Assembly (NCBI GenBank): GCA_022565015.1
Contig: JADFKI010000063.1
Coordinates: 1 to 14,317 of the forward strand
Length of the DNA stretch: 14,317 nt
Source: Chloroflexota bacterium
GTDB lineage: Bacteria; Chloroflexota; Dehalococcoidia; Lucifugimonadales; JADFKI01
Direction: 5' to 3'
The translations under genes and the position numbers were made by a program. Positions 7,107 through 14,317 of the stretch are shown piece after piece. How positions within the stretch are numbered: position 1 is the first letter of the stretch; every line of letters begins with the position of its first letter. The notes under the pieces are model-generated. The model searched no databases. It worked only from the letters and a program-made list of their open reading frames with translations, and was not told the DNA's origin.

Positions 7107-8753
7107 TCAGGAAAGTAGGCGATTGCGGTTGGCGAACGCAGCAGCCTCGGTACGATTGGATGAGCTCGTCTTGCCCAAAATGCTGGTCACGTGGTGGGCC
7201 ACTGTGCTGAGGCTAATAAAGAGCCCGTCGGCTATATCCTGGTTGCTTTTGCCCTCCGCTATGAGGCGCAGCACCTCCACTTCCCTGGGCGTAAGTCTGG
7301 CGGCAGTCGTGACTGGCGCGACGGTCTCATGCCGGTCATCGCGGGCTTGAAATGCCGCCACGAGGTCTAGCGGCGCCATCTCGTAGGCCAGCTTGAAATG
7401 CTCTTCTGCCCTGTCGGCCTCGCCCCTGGCCTTCAACAGCAAAGCGTAATTGTAGTGGGTCTCGGGGTTGTCCGATCGCAGCGACAGGGCTTCCCTATAA
7501 TGGCCTTCGGCGGAGGCGTACTCCCCGCGCCCGTGAAGCAGTGCCGCCAGGTTGTTGTGGGCCTCCGGGTAGTCCTCCCGGATACTGATCGCCGCCCGAT
7601 AATGCTCTTCGGCCAGATCGTTTTGTTTGATATTTTCAAGGAGAATCGCGTAGTTGTAGTGGGCCTCGGCGTAGGATGGCCTCGCCGTAATGGCGGCTTC
7701 GTAATGGAGACGGGCCTCTGTCAGGTCACCGAGGTCCTCCAGCAAGATCGCGTAGTTGTTCAACACTTCGGGGTGATTGGGTCTGAGATTCAGCGCCTCG
7801 ATGTAACGGGTCTTGGCCTCAGCGTTGTCGCCGTTCGCTCTCAAAAGGTTGGCGTATCCGAACAGGGCATCCACGTAGTCCGGGCGAAGCCGCAGCGCGT
7901 GCCGGTACTGCTCCGCCGCGCCGACGACGCTTCCCTTTGAATGGAGAAGTACCGCGTAGTTGAAGTGCGCCTCCGGATATTCGCCCCGCAGACTGATGGC
8001 CTCTTGATATTGACCTAGTGCCAATGCATCCTCGCCCTGCGCTCTCAACACCACCGCGAGGTTGTTGTGCGCCTCGGGATAAGCAGGCCGCATGGATATC
8101 GCCTTCCGGTAACAATCCGCCTCCTCACGGCTGTTTTCCTTGCTGGTCCCGATGAAGGAAACGCCCCTGAGGAACCATGACTCCGTGGTCAGCTCTTCCT
8201 CGGACCTGGTCTTCAGAGTCCCCTCATCGAATGAATGGACCTCGAATAGGCGTCGGCTCGGTATGTGGTCCCCGTCGATGGTCAATACGGGCCCAGGTCG
8301 GAAAGCATAGGATGGCAGGTCTATGATGTCGAGCACGCTTTCGGTCACCAGCAGCGCGGTGATTTCCGAAGCCTCCGCCGCCCTCTTGGCGAGGCCGATT
8401 CCTCTGCCTATCCACGCGTCGGCGCCGTCTAGCTGCCGGCATTCACCGAAATGGCAGCCGATGCCCAATGGGACCACCGGCAACTCTTTGGCGCCGGAAA
8501 ACTTATCGGGGCTCTGGGGCCAGGAGTCGGCCAGCCTTAAAGCGAACTGTACCGCCGCGTCGGCGTATTCAAACAGAAAGAGATAGCCGTCCGACGAGAA
8601 GCTGCGGTGGACGCTGCCGTAACGCTCGGCGAAGGACTCGGCGAGATACTTGTACTCGGAGACGACCGAGGCTACCTGATTGGACGGGACCTCGCTCCAT
8701 AGGCGGCCGTCCAATCGTAGCGTGCAGAAGACTATGGCGTAGTATGAGTTCAT
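7107..8753 (-). CDS. Cyclase-like domain, TPR array and LuxR-type HTH regulator
   Basis: 548 residues in three parts. Residues 1-175 resemble a class III nucleotide cyclase homology domain: FSSDGYLFLFEYADAAVQFALRL matches the second metal-Asp strand and following helix, and PLGIGCHFGE...GRGIGLAKRAAEAS...LLVTESV matches the family core. The first metal-binding Asp is absent (IVFCTLRLDG) and the usual Asn of N..aaR is Gly, so it is probably a non-catalytic sensor or dimerisation domain. Residues 191-462 are eight consecutive 34-residue TPR-like units. Residues 487-545 are a LuxR/NarL helix-turn-helix (LTPREVEVLRLIAEGKSNQDIA...STVAHHVTSIL). It is likely a cytosolic transcription regulator whose signal reaches DNA through protein contacts. 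There is no receiver domain or membrane segment. It sits between two DUF4242 genes on the same strand, 83 bases behind the first. The ribosome site before the ATG is weak. Confidence 0.88.
   Translation of the reverse strand: MNSYYAIVFCTLRLDGRLWSEVPSNQVASVVSEYKYLAESFAERYGSVHRSFSSDGYLFLFEYADAAVQFALRLADSWPQSPDKFSGAKELPVVPLGIGCHFGECRQLDGADAWIGRGIGLAKRAAEASEITALLVTESVLDIIDLPSYAFRPGPVLTIDGDHIPSRRLFEVHSFDEGTLKTRSEEELTTESWFLRGVSFIGTSKENSREEADCYRKAISMRPAYPEAHNNLAVVLRAQGEDALALGQYQEAISLRGEYPEAHFNYAVLLHSKGSVVGAAEQYRHALRLRPDYVDALFGYANLLRANGDNAEAKTRYIEALNLRPNHPEVLNNYAILLEDLGDLTEARLHYEAAITARPSYAEAHYNYAILLENIKQNDLAEEHYRAAISIREDYPEAHNNLAALLHGRGEYASAEGHYREALSLRSDNPETHYNYALLLKARGEADRAEEHFKLAYEMAPLDLVAAFQARDDRHETVAPVTTAARLTPREVEVLRLIAEGKSNQDIADGLFISLSTVAHHVTSILGKTSSSNRTEAAAFANRNRLLS
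7368..8183 (-). repeat. 102-bp coding repeats, eight 34-residue TPR units
   Basis: This stretch encodes residues 191-462 of the LuxR-type regulator. Seven clear units start at residues 225, 259, 293, 327, 361, 395 and 429, all exactly 34 residues apart. Each follows the pattern (Y/H/N)PEAH.NYA.LL...G....A...Y..A..LRP. A degenerate unit precedes them at 191. There are no gaps or insertions between units. Confidence 0.85.
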
Positions 8754-8836
8754 TAGCGGACCGTCGCCAGAATAATCGACTCAGACACTACTATGAAAGG
8801 CAAGGTGAAGATTGCGTCCGACGCGATACGTTGGGA

Positions 8837-9112
8837 CTAATCGAGATCTTCCGACGCTATGTGAAGCGCCTCCACTACTCTTTCAAATGGTATGTTGGCC
8901 CGTCGGTTGGCCTCCTCCACGGATTCGACGGTCGGCCCCTCGAACAAGCAAATACACTTGTCCTCGCCGGGCACGAAGATAGACCTGAGGTAGCGAATCG
9001 GCGTGCCTTCCCTGGACATTTCCATTGTCGTATTTTTGGCCCGCAAGGCCGCCGCCGCAAGCTCGTCCGGCGTTATTTGGGGAAGGTGTCTTTCGACCAT
9101 GTAGTGAGTCAT
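8837..9112 (-). CDS. DUF4242 (SCO4226-like) small protein, copy 2
   Basis: 91 residues. It carries the same signature as copy 1: MTHYMVERHLPQIT at the front, IRYLRSIFVPGEDKCICLFE in the middle, and IPFERVVEALHI at the end. The two copies align without gaps through the core but differ at many positions, so this is an old duplication. GGAGG lies seven bases before the ATG. A strong promoter-like pair of boxes lies upstream. The regulator follows 83 bases downstream on the same strand, so co-transcription is likely. The family is often annotated as nickel-binding; a conserved Cys in the VPG(E/D)(D)(K/N)C block is present in both copies and is a candidate ligand, which is inference. Confidence 0.87.
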   Translation of the reverse strand: MTHYMVERHLPQITPDELAAAALRAKNTTMEMSREGTPIRYLRSIFVPGEDKCICLFEGPTVESVEEANRRANIPFERVVEALHIASEDLD

Positions 9113-9162
9113 ATGTGTGCCTCCGGCTGGAATTAGAACGAACCATGCCCAGATGTCATGGC

Positions 9163-9191
9163 ATCATACATGTACGGCGCGGCGCTATCAA
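9163..9191 (-). promoter_or_regulatory. Sigma70-type promoter for the DUF4242/regulator group
   Basis: On the minus strand TTGATA (9186-9191) is followed after exactly 17 bases by TATGAT (9163-9168). Each box matches five of six consensus positions. Transcription would begin near 9156, giving a leader of about 44 bases ending in the GGAGG of the DUF4242 gene at 9112. This is the best promoter match I found in the window. Confidence 0.65.
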
Positions 9192-9259
9192 ATTTCGAGG
9201 CCGGCTGCGAGACGTGCACTGCGCGTGACCCGGCGTCCAGGCCGGCATCGTTTCGGTCG

Positions 9260-10050
9260 CTAAGGCCTGTACTCCGCCCACAGCGTGATGTAAGGGGGCG
9301 CGACGGACTTGAAGTGCTCCCAGGACCCAGGCTCAGGGTCGGACTCGTCGCTCGTCGTCTCCCAGAAGCCCAGGATCACGAAGACCAACCGATCAGTCCG
9401 TTTATGACCGTGCTCAGCTTATGCCTGAACTCCCTCGGCCCTACGACGTATCTTATTACTCCGTCCGTGCCTTCGACGGACCAGCGCGGGTCGGCCGAGA
9501 CCACCTCCGAATCCGCATATTTGGAATCGCCCGGCAGATGGTACGATTCGCCGTCCCAGCTCTCTTTGTCCATTCCATATAGAAACGGGTTTTGATACGT
9601 GAGCCGATACAGCCCGCCCGGCCGGACCACTCTCGCGACCTCGCTAAAGACATCCGGAGGGTTGGGAACGAATCCCAAGGAGTGGCCGTTCCACACGATG
9701 TCGAACGAGTCGTCCTCGAAATGGGACAGGTCCCGCATGTCGCCCTGGACCGTCTGAATATCCAGGGAGTAGTGCTCCGCCGCTTCTCGATCTCTCTCCA
9801 GCTGGGTCTCCGACAGGTCAAAGACCGCAACATTGGCGCCAAGCAGTCCGAAGGCCGCCGACTGCTGACCGCCGCCGCTTGCGAGGCAGAGCACGTCCAG
9901 GCCACTCACGTCTGTAAGGATGCCTTCAGGGTCGATGACTTCGCGGGCCTTCTCCGGATTCAGGTCGAGGAAAGGTCGTGAGTATTCTATGTTTGCCTCG
10001 GCGAGCTCTTCCCAGCGGCCCTTGTTGTACCGGGCGATTTCGTCAACCAT
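9260..10050 (-). pseudogene. SAM-dependent methyltransferase, frameshifted near its 3' end
   Basis: The first frame (10050 to a TGA at 9376) gives 224 residues of a type 11-like methyltransferase. Motif I is VLCLASGGGQQS (53-64), the acidic strand end is FDLSETQLERD (78-87), then GDMRDL (103-108) and a VRPGGLYRLTYQNPF loop. After GLIG the frame should continue as LVFVILGFWETTSDE, but that sequence lies in another frame of the same strand. The second frame ends WAEYRP with a TAG at 9260-9262. Restoring one T (an AA run to AAA on the plus strand at 9387-9388) joins both into 263 residues, and the total length is exactly one base short of a whole number of codons. The ATG at 10050 has AGGAGG just upstream, and the stop of an alpha/beta hydrolase remnant overlaps it. 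It is either a real one-base deletion or a consensus error. Confidence 0.85.
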
Positions 10051-10217
10051 CAGACCTCCTCTGCTCGCTTGAGAAAGCCGCGGACGACTTCGATGTACCT
10101 GTCGGTCTCCTCCCAGTGGGGCATGTGGGCGCTGTTTTCGTAGATGACGAACTCCCGTGCCCCGCTGTGCCTGTCCCGTAAGCATAGCCTCAGGCTGCGC
10201 GTCCTTAGGGCAGAATA
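10050..10217 (-). pseudogene. Alpha/beta hydrolase (proline iminopeptidase-like), C-terminal remnant
   Basis: A minus-strand frame open for 55 codons ends in a TGA that shares its A with the ATG of the methyltransferase. The last about 40 residues read GAREFVIYENSAHMPHWEE, then TDRYIEVVRGFLKRAEEV. This is the strand and loop carrying the catalytic His of alpha/beta hydrolases (S-x-H-M-P-H-x-E-E) plus the final helix. An in-frame TAA at 10218-10220 and the divergent gene beyond leave no room for the lid domain, nucleophile Ser and acidic residue. The hydrolase gene has therefore lost its 5' part by deletion. The TGATG overlap shows it was once translationally coupled to the methyltransferase. 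Identity as an alpha/beta hydrolase is clear; the subfamily is a guess. Confidence 0.75.
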
Positions 10218-10295
10218 TTAGCCTGTAGCAGCTTTAGAGGAGGGGATGCCGAAATTGGGTGCATTCTCTCACACGTGCTGTGCGGCATCAACAGG

Positions 10296-10320
10296 GCCGG
10301 AATCAGCCGACTTTTCCGGC
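10296..10320. repeat. Short hairpin ahead of the LLM oxidoreductase gene
   Basis: GCCGGAA (10296-10302) and TTCCGGC (10314-10320) pair around an 11-base loop, 60 bases before the ATG at 10380. It lies in the space between two divergent transcription units. It may be a leader structure or chance. Confidence 0.35.
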
Positions 10321-10379
10321 AGGGCCATACATGCTAAGTTAAGGCCACAGACTTTTAGACGAGCTACTGGGGAGATGCC

Positions 10380-11309
10380 ATGCAATTCGGTTTCGCATTG
10401 CCGACGACGACCAACGGAGAAGAGCTCTGCAGGTTTGCTCAAGCCGTGGAGAGGCTCGGCTATGAGTCGGTCTGGGCCCCCGACCACATCGTGCTGCCCA
10501 TCGAGCCAACGGACCAGTATCCCTACACGGAAGACGGGTCGTTCACGCGGGCGTCTTCTTCGCCCGTTCTGGAGACGATGACCACACTGTCGTACGTGGC
10601 GGCGTGCACGAGCCGAATCAAGATCGGCAGCACGGTGATCATCGTGCCCTATCGCAATCCGATACTACAGGCGAAGATGTTCGCTTCACTGGATGTCCTT
10701 AGCGGCGGCAGGGCGGTGTGCGGCGTGGGTGTCGGCTGGTGGGAGGAGGAGTTCGACGCGCTGGGGGCCTCGCATAAGGACAGGGGCCCGGTCACCGACG
10801 AGTACCTGGAGATATTCAAGCTGCTGTGGACGGAGGACAAGCCCGAGTTCCACGGCAGGTTCTACGACTTCGACGGCATCCAGATGTACCCGAAGCCGCT
10901 CCAGAAGCCGCACATTCCCATATGGGTGGGCGGCCATACGCGCCGCGCCCTGCGAAGGACGGCCAGGTACGGCAACGCGTGGCATCCGACGAGACAGACG
11001 CCGGACTACGTGGCGGGGCATCTGCCGTACCTGCGGGAGCAGACCGAGGCCGCCGGCCGCAACCCCGACGACATCACCATCTCCCTGAAAAGGTCGCTGC
11101 ATTTTACCGACCTGGGCATCGCCGACTCCAACGCCGTCCGGTCGGGTGGAGCCGTGTTCGAAAGCACCCAGGGGGTCATCGACGACGTTAAGTATTGCGG
11201 CGAGCGGGGTATACAACAACTAACCTATGATTTTCGCACCAGCGACGTGGACGAGTGCATTAGCATCATGGAGCACTTCGCGGAGAAGGTCGTCCCGGCG
11301 ATCGGGTGA
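10380..11309 (+). CDS. LLM-class (luciferase-like) F420- or flavin-dependent oxidoreductase
   Basis: 309 residues with the TIM-barrel fold of bacterial luciferase-like monooxygenases and F420-dependent reductases. Landmarks are MQFGFALPTT at the start, GYESVWAPDH (28-37), SRIKIGSTVIIVPYRNP, the barrel segment LDVLSGGRAVCGVGVGWWEEEF, FHGRFYDFDGIQMYPKPLQKP with its proline, IPIWVGGHT and ARYGNAWHPT. The pattern fits the Rv2161c-like F420 family, but FMN cannot be excluded from sequence alone. The substrate is unknown; related proteins in marine Chloroflexota are discussed as oxidisers of recalcitrant organic matter. GGGGAG lies five bases before the ATG. The TlpA-like gene follows 39 bases downstream on the same strand. 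Confidence 0.9.
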   Translation: MQFGFALPTTTNGEELCRFAQAVERLGYESVWAPDHIVLPIEPTDQYPYTEDGSFTRASSSPVLETMTTLSYVAACTSRIKIGSTVIIVPYRNPILQAKMFASLDVLSGGRAVCGVGVGWWEEEFDALGASHKDRGPVTDEYLEIFKLLWTEDKPEFHGRFYDFDGIQMYPKPLQKPHIPIWVGGHTRRALRRTARYGNAWHPTRQTPDYVAGHLPYLREQTEAAGRNPDDITISLKRSLHFTDLGIADSNAVRSGGAVFESTQGVIDDVKYCGERGIQQLTYDFRTSDVDECISIMEHFAEKVVPAIG

Positions 11310-11348
11310 CGGGACGGGCAAATTCACATTGCGTTGTTCGGCAGAAAT

Positions 11349-12008
11349 ATGAAAGTGCTTATTGCTATCGCAGCCCTCTTGTCGGGGATGTCTTTGGCGG
11401 CCTGCAACGGGCCGCTGCCGCAGAGCACGCCTGTGCCGGCCATCCAGACCGAATCCACGGCAATAGAGCCTGCGCCATCTCCCGCCACGGCTGGCGTCAC
11501 ATCAATTACGCCGACGCCGGCCGAGACCCGCGCGGTCCCGTCTCTTCCTGGCAGTCGGTCTGTCTTCATCGATGCAAATGAAGTCGCCCGCGTTGATGAG
11601 CCCGCGCCGGACTTTCGGATGCCCCTCTTCGACGGCAGCGTGATTAACCTCTCCGACTATCGAGGCGAGGTCGTCGTGTTGAATTTCTGGGCATCGTGGT
11701 GTAGACCGTGTCGCTGGGAGATGCCCGCCTTCGAGCGCATGTACCAGGAGTACGGCGACAAGGGCGTCATGTTCGTTGGCGTGGCGATATCGGACGACCT
11801 CGCCAATGCCCAGGCCTTCGCGGACGAGGTCGGGGTGACGTATCCCATCGGCGCCGACTTCGCCGGTCGGATCGCCAGAGTTTACAGACCGACGACCATG
11901 CCGACCACCTTCTTTATCGACAGGGAAGGCGTGATACAGCGCAGGCTCGTCAGCGTGGCGAACGAAGGCGTGCTTCGAATTTTCCTGCAGGGGCTGCTGG
12001 CAGAGTAG
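11349..12008 (+). CDS. TlpA-family thiol-disulfide oxidoreductase, lipoprotein
   Basis: 219 residues from the ATG at 11349. The N-terminus is a lipoprotein signal: MKVLIAIAALL, then the lipobox LAAC with the modified Cys at 19, followed by a Pro/Thr-rich linker of about 65 residues. The thioredoxin-like domain starts at APDFRMPLFDG. It has WASWCRPC with the CxxC active site (Cys118 and Cys121) and the cis-proline loop TTMPTTFFIDREG. TlpA/ResA proteins reduce disulfides outside the membrane, often for haem or copper-centre assembly; no cytochrome biogenesis gene is in the window. A TTG start at 11334 is possible in frame but would add residues ahead of the signal peptide. No good ribosome site is visible for either start. 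It faces the transhydrogenase gene with only 20 bases between stops. Confidence 0.9.
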   Translation: MKVLIAIAALLSGMSLAACNGPLPQSTPVPAIQTESTAIEPAPSPATAGVTSITPTPAETRAVPSLPGSRSVFIDANEVARVDEPAPDFRMPLFDGSVINLSDYRGEVVVLNFWASWCRPCRWEMPAFERMYQEYGDKGVMFVGVAISDDLANAQAFADEVGVTYPIGADFAGRIARVYRPTTMPTTFFIDREGVIQRRLVSVANEGVLRIFLQGLLAE

Positions 12009-12028
12009 GCGGGACCCGGGCTGACTAC

Positions 12029-13316
12029 CTACCAGAGCCTCATGGAGTCCAGGAAGAGCTGTCTCAACTCCGGCGCTCCCGCAGGCCTGGGCGATAGCTT
12101 TACGACGCGGTGCTGCGGCAGCGTCCCTTCCACCAGGGCGTCCACATCCTCCGGGCCGTACCCCACCGCGCTCAGTCCATTCGGCACGTCGATCTGCTTT
12201 AGCAGGCCCAGTATGGCGTCGGCCAGGAGGTCGCCGGCGTCTTCCGGGCTCGCATGAGATACGTCCGCTCCCATGAGTTTCGCCGCGTAAAGGTGGCGGT
12301 CCGGGTTTGTGGGCGCGGTGAATCTGAACACCGCGGGCGCGTTCAAGATGACGGACATGCCGTGGGGTATTAGCGGCTCGCCCTCTGGGTAGCCCTCCGG
12401 CACGTAGTCCCGCACTTTGCCCGACACGGGGTACGACATGCCGTGAGGCAGATGGCAGCCCGCGTTGCCGAAGCCGACACCGGCGAAGGTCGCCGCGAGC
12501 ATCATCTGGCTTCGGGCCTCTTCATCGTCGGGGTCGTTGGCCGCCCTGACCAGGTTGTGGGAGACCATCTCGATGGCGCGAGTCGCCCAGACGTCGCTGA
12601 TGGGGTTGGAGCCCTGATACGAGGGACGGAGGCCGGGGTGCTCCGGCGCGTCGCGCTTGCTGAAGGGCAGGGCGGTGTAGGACTCCAGGCCGTGACAGAG
12701 CACGTCGAACCCGCTGCACGCGACCCACCATCCTGGGAAGGGTTCGTGCGTTGTTGGGGTCGACGAGGCCCATGACCGGCCTCAGCGCGCGGTGCGAGAT
12801 TCCGGTCTTGGCCTTCATCTCCAGAAGGTCGAAGATGGCCACCCCCGTCGTTTCGCTGCCGGTGCCGGAGGTCGTTGGTATGGCGATCAGGGGCTTGAGC
12901 GGGCCGGGAACGGGACGCCCCTCGCCGATGGGCGCGTTGACGTATGTGAGGAGGTCCGCGGGGTAGGTCGCGTACAGGTTCGCGGCCTTGGCCGTGTCGA
13001 TGCTGGAGCCGCCGCCGACGGCCACATAGCCGTCGAAGCCGCCCTCAGACGCGAACGATATGGCGCTTTTGAAGGACACGTCCGTTGGCTCCACATGCAC
13101 GCCGTCGAATAGGACGGCGTCGATGCCCTCGTCCTTCAGAGACGACATCGTGATGGAGACGGCGTCGTGCTGCGCCATGCGCGGGTCGGTGACCACCATC
13201 ACGCGGCGCGCGCCCAGGCGCTTCATCTCGTAGCCGACCTCTCGCGTCACCCCCGGTCCGAACTTGATGCCTGAGGTCTCTATGGAGAACGCGGTCTCCA
13301 GTGCGTGGCTGCTCAT
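12029..13316 (-). pseudogene. Hydroxyacid-oxoacid transhydrogenase (iron-containing ADH family), frameshifted
   Basis: Two overlapping frames give one family member of 428 residues when joined. The N-terminal part starts MSSHALETAF and has GGGSSIDTAK (101-110) and IPTTSGTGSE (146-155), the NAD(P) and phosphate loops. It runs in frame to LVDPNNARTLPRMV. The second frame resumes with ACSGFDVLCHGLESYT, which holds the Asp and His metal ligands, then NAGCHLPHGMSYPVSG and LIPHGMSVIL with the remaining His ligands. The C-terminal half closely follows animal ADHFE1 (QGSNPISD, GTLPQ.R..KL). That family exchanges hydride between 4-hydroxybutyrate and 2-oxoglutarate. One extra C in the CCC at 12724-12726 explains the break: removing it restores MVVACSGFD, and the total length is one base over a whole number of codons. 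GGGGA about ten bases before the ATG at 13316 supports the start. Confidence 0.88.
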
Positions 13317-13476
13317 GCGGGTGTCCCCTTTTGTGTCGATGGTCTGCGACGCGTATTTTAGCACGCTGCCCGCTGGATTAGAGCGCGTCGAGTTCGGACA
13401 AGACGCCAAAGGCAACCTCACCGCTTATCCTAGCTACAGGCGCCCGTGTTCGCTTCGGCTCCAGGGTTCAGCCTCG

Positions 13477-14317
13477 CTACAGCAGACGGGATAGGACCTC
13501 GTGGTGCCCGGATGACCCGTTCGGAAAGGGCTCGGCTATCCTGGCGGTCTGCACTGCCCCCGTGGCATCCGTTGCCCGAACTCTCAGGCGTATAGGGCCG
13601 GACTCCCTCGGGGTCCACTCGTCGGCCCAAAGGACCCAGGAGGAAGGCGCCACGGGAGGTCTCACGACAGCCTCCTTCCACGTATCTCCACCATCCGCGC
13701 TCCATTCCACCTTTGGGATGCCCCGGATTCCAGCGTAGGCAACGCCGCCAATCGCGTTCCTTCCAGGGGCAATGATTTTGGAATTGGGCACGTCTATACG
13801 CGACATGGTCTTTATGACGGCTATGTCGCTCCAGCCACGACGCTCCCAAAAACCCTTGAAATCCTCGTTCACGGCCTCGATCTCCGTTAGCCACTTAACG
13901 TTTTTCATCCCGTAGATACCCGGGACCACCAGCCTGACGGGAGCGCCGTGAGAAGATGGCAGGAGCTCATCGTTCATCGCGTACGCCACCAGGGTCGTAG
14001 GCTCAAGGGCCTTTTCGATAGTGATGCTGTCCGAGTAGCCCTCTGCGGCGAAGAGCGCAATGTCTCTTACGTCGGGTTTCAGGCCACCCTGTTCGAGCAG
14101 GTCTCTTAGACTCACGCCGGTCCACTTGGCATTGCTTATGAGGGGACCTCCCACCGGGTTGCTGATGCAGATGAGGGTCGTGAACTGGCTTGAGGCGGGC
14201 AGCGCTCGAAGCTCATCATAGGTAAGCTCATAGGGACGCTCCACCAGTCCCTCCACCTTTAGCTGCCAGCGATTTACCGACACCTTTGGGTCGATCACGT
14301 TTTTCGAGACAGTATAA
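13477..14317 (-). CDS. Molybdopterin-dependent oxidoreductase, sulfite oxidase/YedY-like (5' end beyond window)
   Basis: At least 279 residues, with the start outside the window. The frame stays open to the edge and the residues YTVSKNV before the GTG at 14298 match the family's entry to the domain (YxVSKN.ID..V....W), so that GTG is not the start. The Moco-binding SUOX domain shows WQLKVEGLVERP, ELTYDELRALP and TLICISNPVGG with the Mo-ligand Cys (codon 14167-14169). It continues with LISNAKWTGVSLRDLL, then the GYSDSITIEKAL and PVRLVVPGIYGMKNVKWLTEIE blocks. A C-terminal Mo-co dimerisation (immunoglobulin-like) domain follows: IGGVAYAGIRGIPKVEWSAD...W.LWADEWTP...IRLRVRATD. Homologues are often periplasmic or membrane-anchored; the N-terminus that would show this is missing. 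Substrate is uncertain: sulfite or a sulfoxide are the family precedents. Confidence 0.9.
   Translation of the reverse strand, partial: YTVSKNVIDPKVSVNRWQLKVEGLVERPYELTYDELRALPASSQFTTLICISNPVGGPLISNAKWTGVSLRDLLEQGGLKPDVRDIALFAAEGYSDSITIEKALEPTTLVAYAMNDELLPSSHGAPVRLVVPGIYGMKNVKWLTEIEAVNEDFKGFWERRGWSDIAVIKTMSRIDVPNSKIIAPGRNAIGGVAYAGIRGIPKVEWSADGGDTWKEAVVRPPVAPSSWVLWADEWTPRESGPIRLRVRATDATGAVQTARIAEPFPNGSSGHHEVLSRLL

Noticed and set aside
10051..10185. N-terminal extension of the methyltransferase frame (45 more residues)
   Set aside because: The same bases encode a recognisable alpha/beta hydrolase tail in another frame, and the ATG at 10050 has a ribosome site.
10246..10581. Plus-strand 111-codon frame with a good GAGGAGG ribosome-like site
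   Set aside because: It overlaps the start of the LLM oxidoreductase by 200 bases in another frame and has no recognisable protein pattern.
13317..13421. N-terminal extension of the transhydrogenase frame
   Set aside because: Family members begin near MSSHALETAF, and the extension contains promoter-like AT-rich sequence (TAAAAT on the minus strand at 13355-13360).
14298..14298. GTG as start of the sulfite-oxidase-like protein
   Set aside because: The residues before it (YTVSKN) continue the conserved domain, so the gene starts beyond the window.
1..14317. CRISPR array, tRNA or rRNA genes
   Set aside because: No direct repeats with regular spacers and no recognisable tRNA or rRNA sequence were seen on either strand.

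Overview
The window looks like one contig of a high-GC bacterium with no plasmid or phage backbone. The gene mix suggests a Chloroflexota lineage of the SAR202/Dehalococcoidia type: an LLM-class flavin/F420 oxidoreductase, a CoxL-like molybdenum hydroxylase, a sulfite-oxidase-like molybdoenzyme, a hydroxyacid-oxoacid transhydrogenase, DUF4242 proteins and a cyclase-like/TPR/LuxR regulator. This placement is inferred from gene content alone; no rRNA or tRNA gene is present to confirm it.

Layout. 1-287 is the 3' end of a PLP-dependent aminotransferase. 288-1594 is an AT-richer accessory stretch with a hicA-hicB toxin-antitoxin pair on the minus strand. The toxin reading frame has no visible start codon. 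The pair is bracketed by 14-base inverted sequences at 383 and 1276 that resemble the ends of a mobile element. 1595-2215 is an intact SAM methyltransferase. 2431-4686 is a molybdopterin-binding large subunit of the xanthine dehydrogenase/CO dehydrogenase family, without its FeS and FAD partners. 4748-6430 is a DUF262 plus HNH (DUF1524-like) protein of the GmrSD/SspE type, a likely anti-phage nuclease with AT-richer composition than its neighbours. A terminator hairpin at 6606-6641 separates it from a minus-strand group.

That group (9112 down to 6669) reads DUF4242 protein, cyclase-like/TPR/LuxR regulator, second DUF4242 protein, with a good sigma70-type promoter ahead of the first gene. It may be a small sensory operon. 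Upstream of it lies a broken minus-strand pair: the last about 45 codons of an alpha/beta hydrolase, overlapping a methyltransferase whose last 42 codons are displaced by a one-base frameshift. Divergent from these, an LLM-class oxidoreductase (10380-11309) and a TlpA-type thioredoxin lipoprotein (11349-12008) run on the plus strand. They converge on a hydroxyacid-oxoacid transhydrogenase gene (12029-13316, minus) that also carries a one-base frameshift. The window ends inside a sulfite oxidase/YedY-like molybdoenzyme (minus).

The two frameshifts are each one base at a short homopolymer. They could be genuine decay or consensus errors, and both readings are given. The best candidates for unfamiliar biology are the DUF4242/cyclase-like-TPR-LuxR/DUF4242 cluster, the solitary DUF262-HNH gene, and the possible mobile hicAB cassette.
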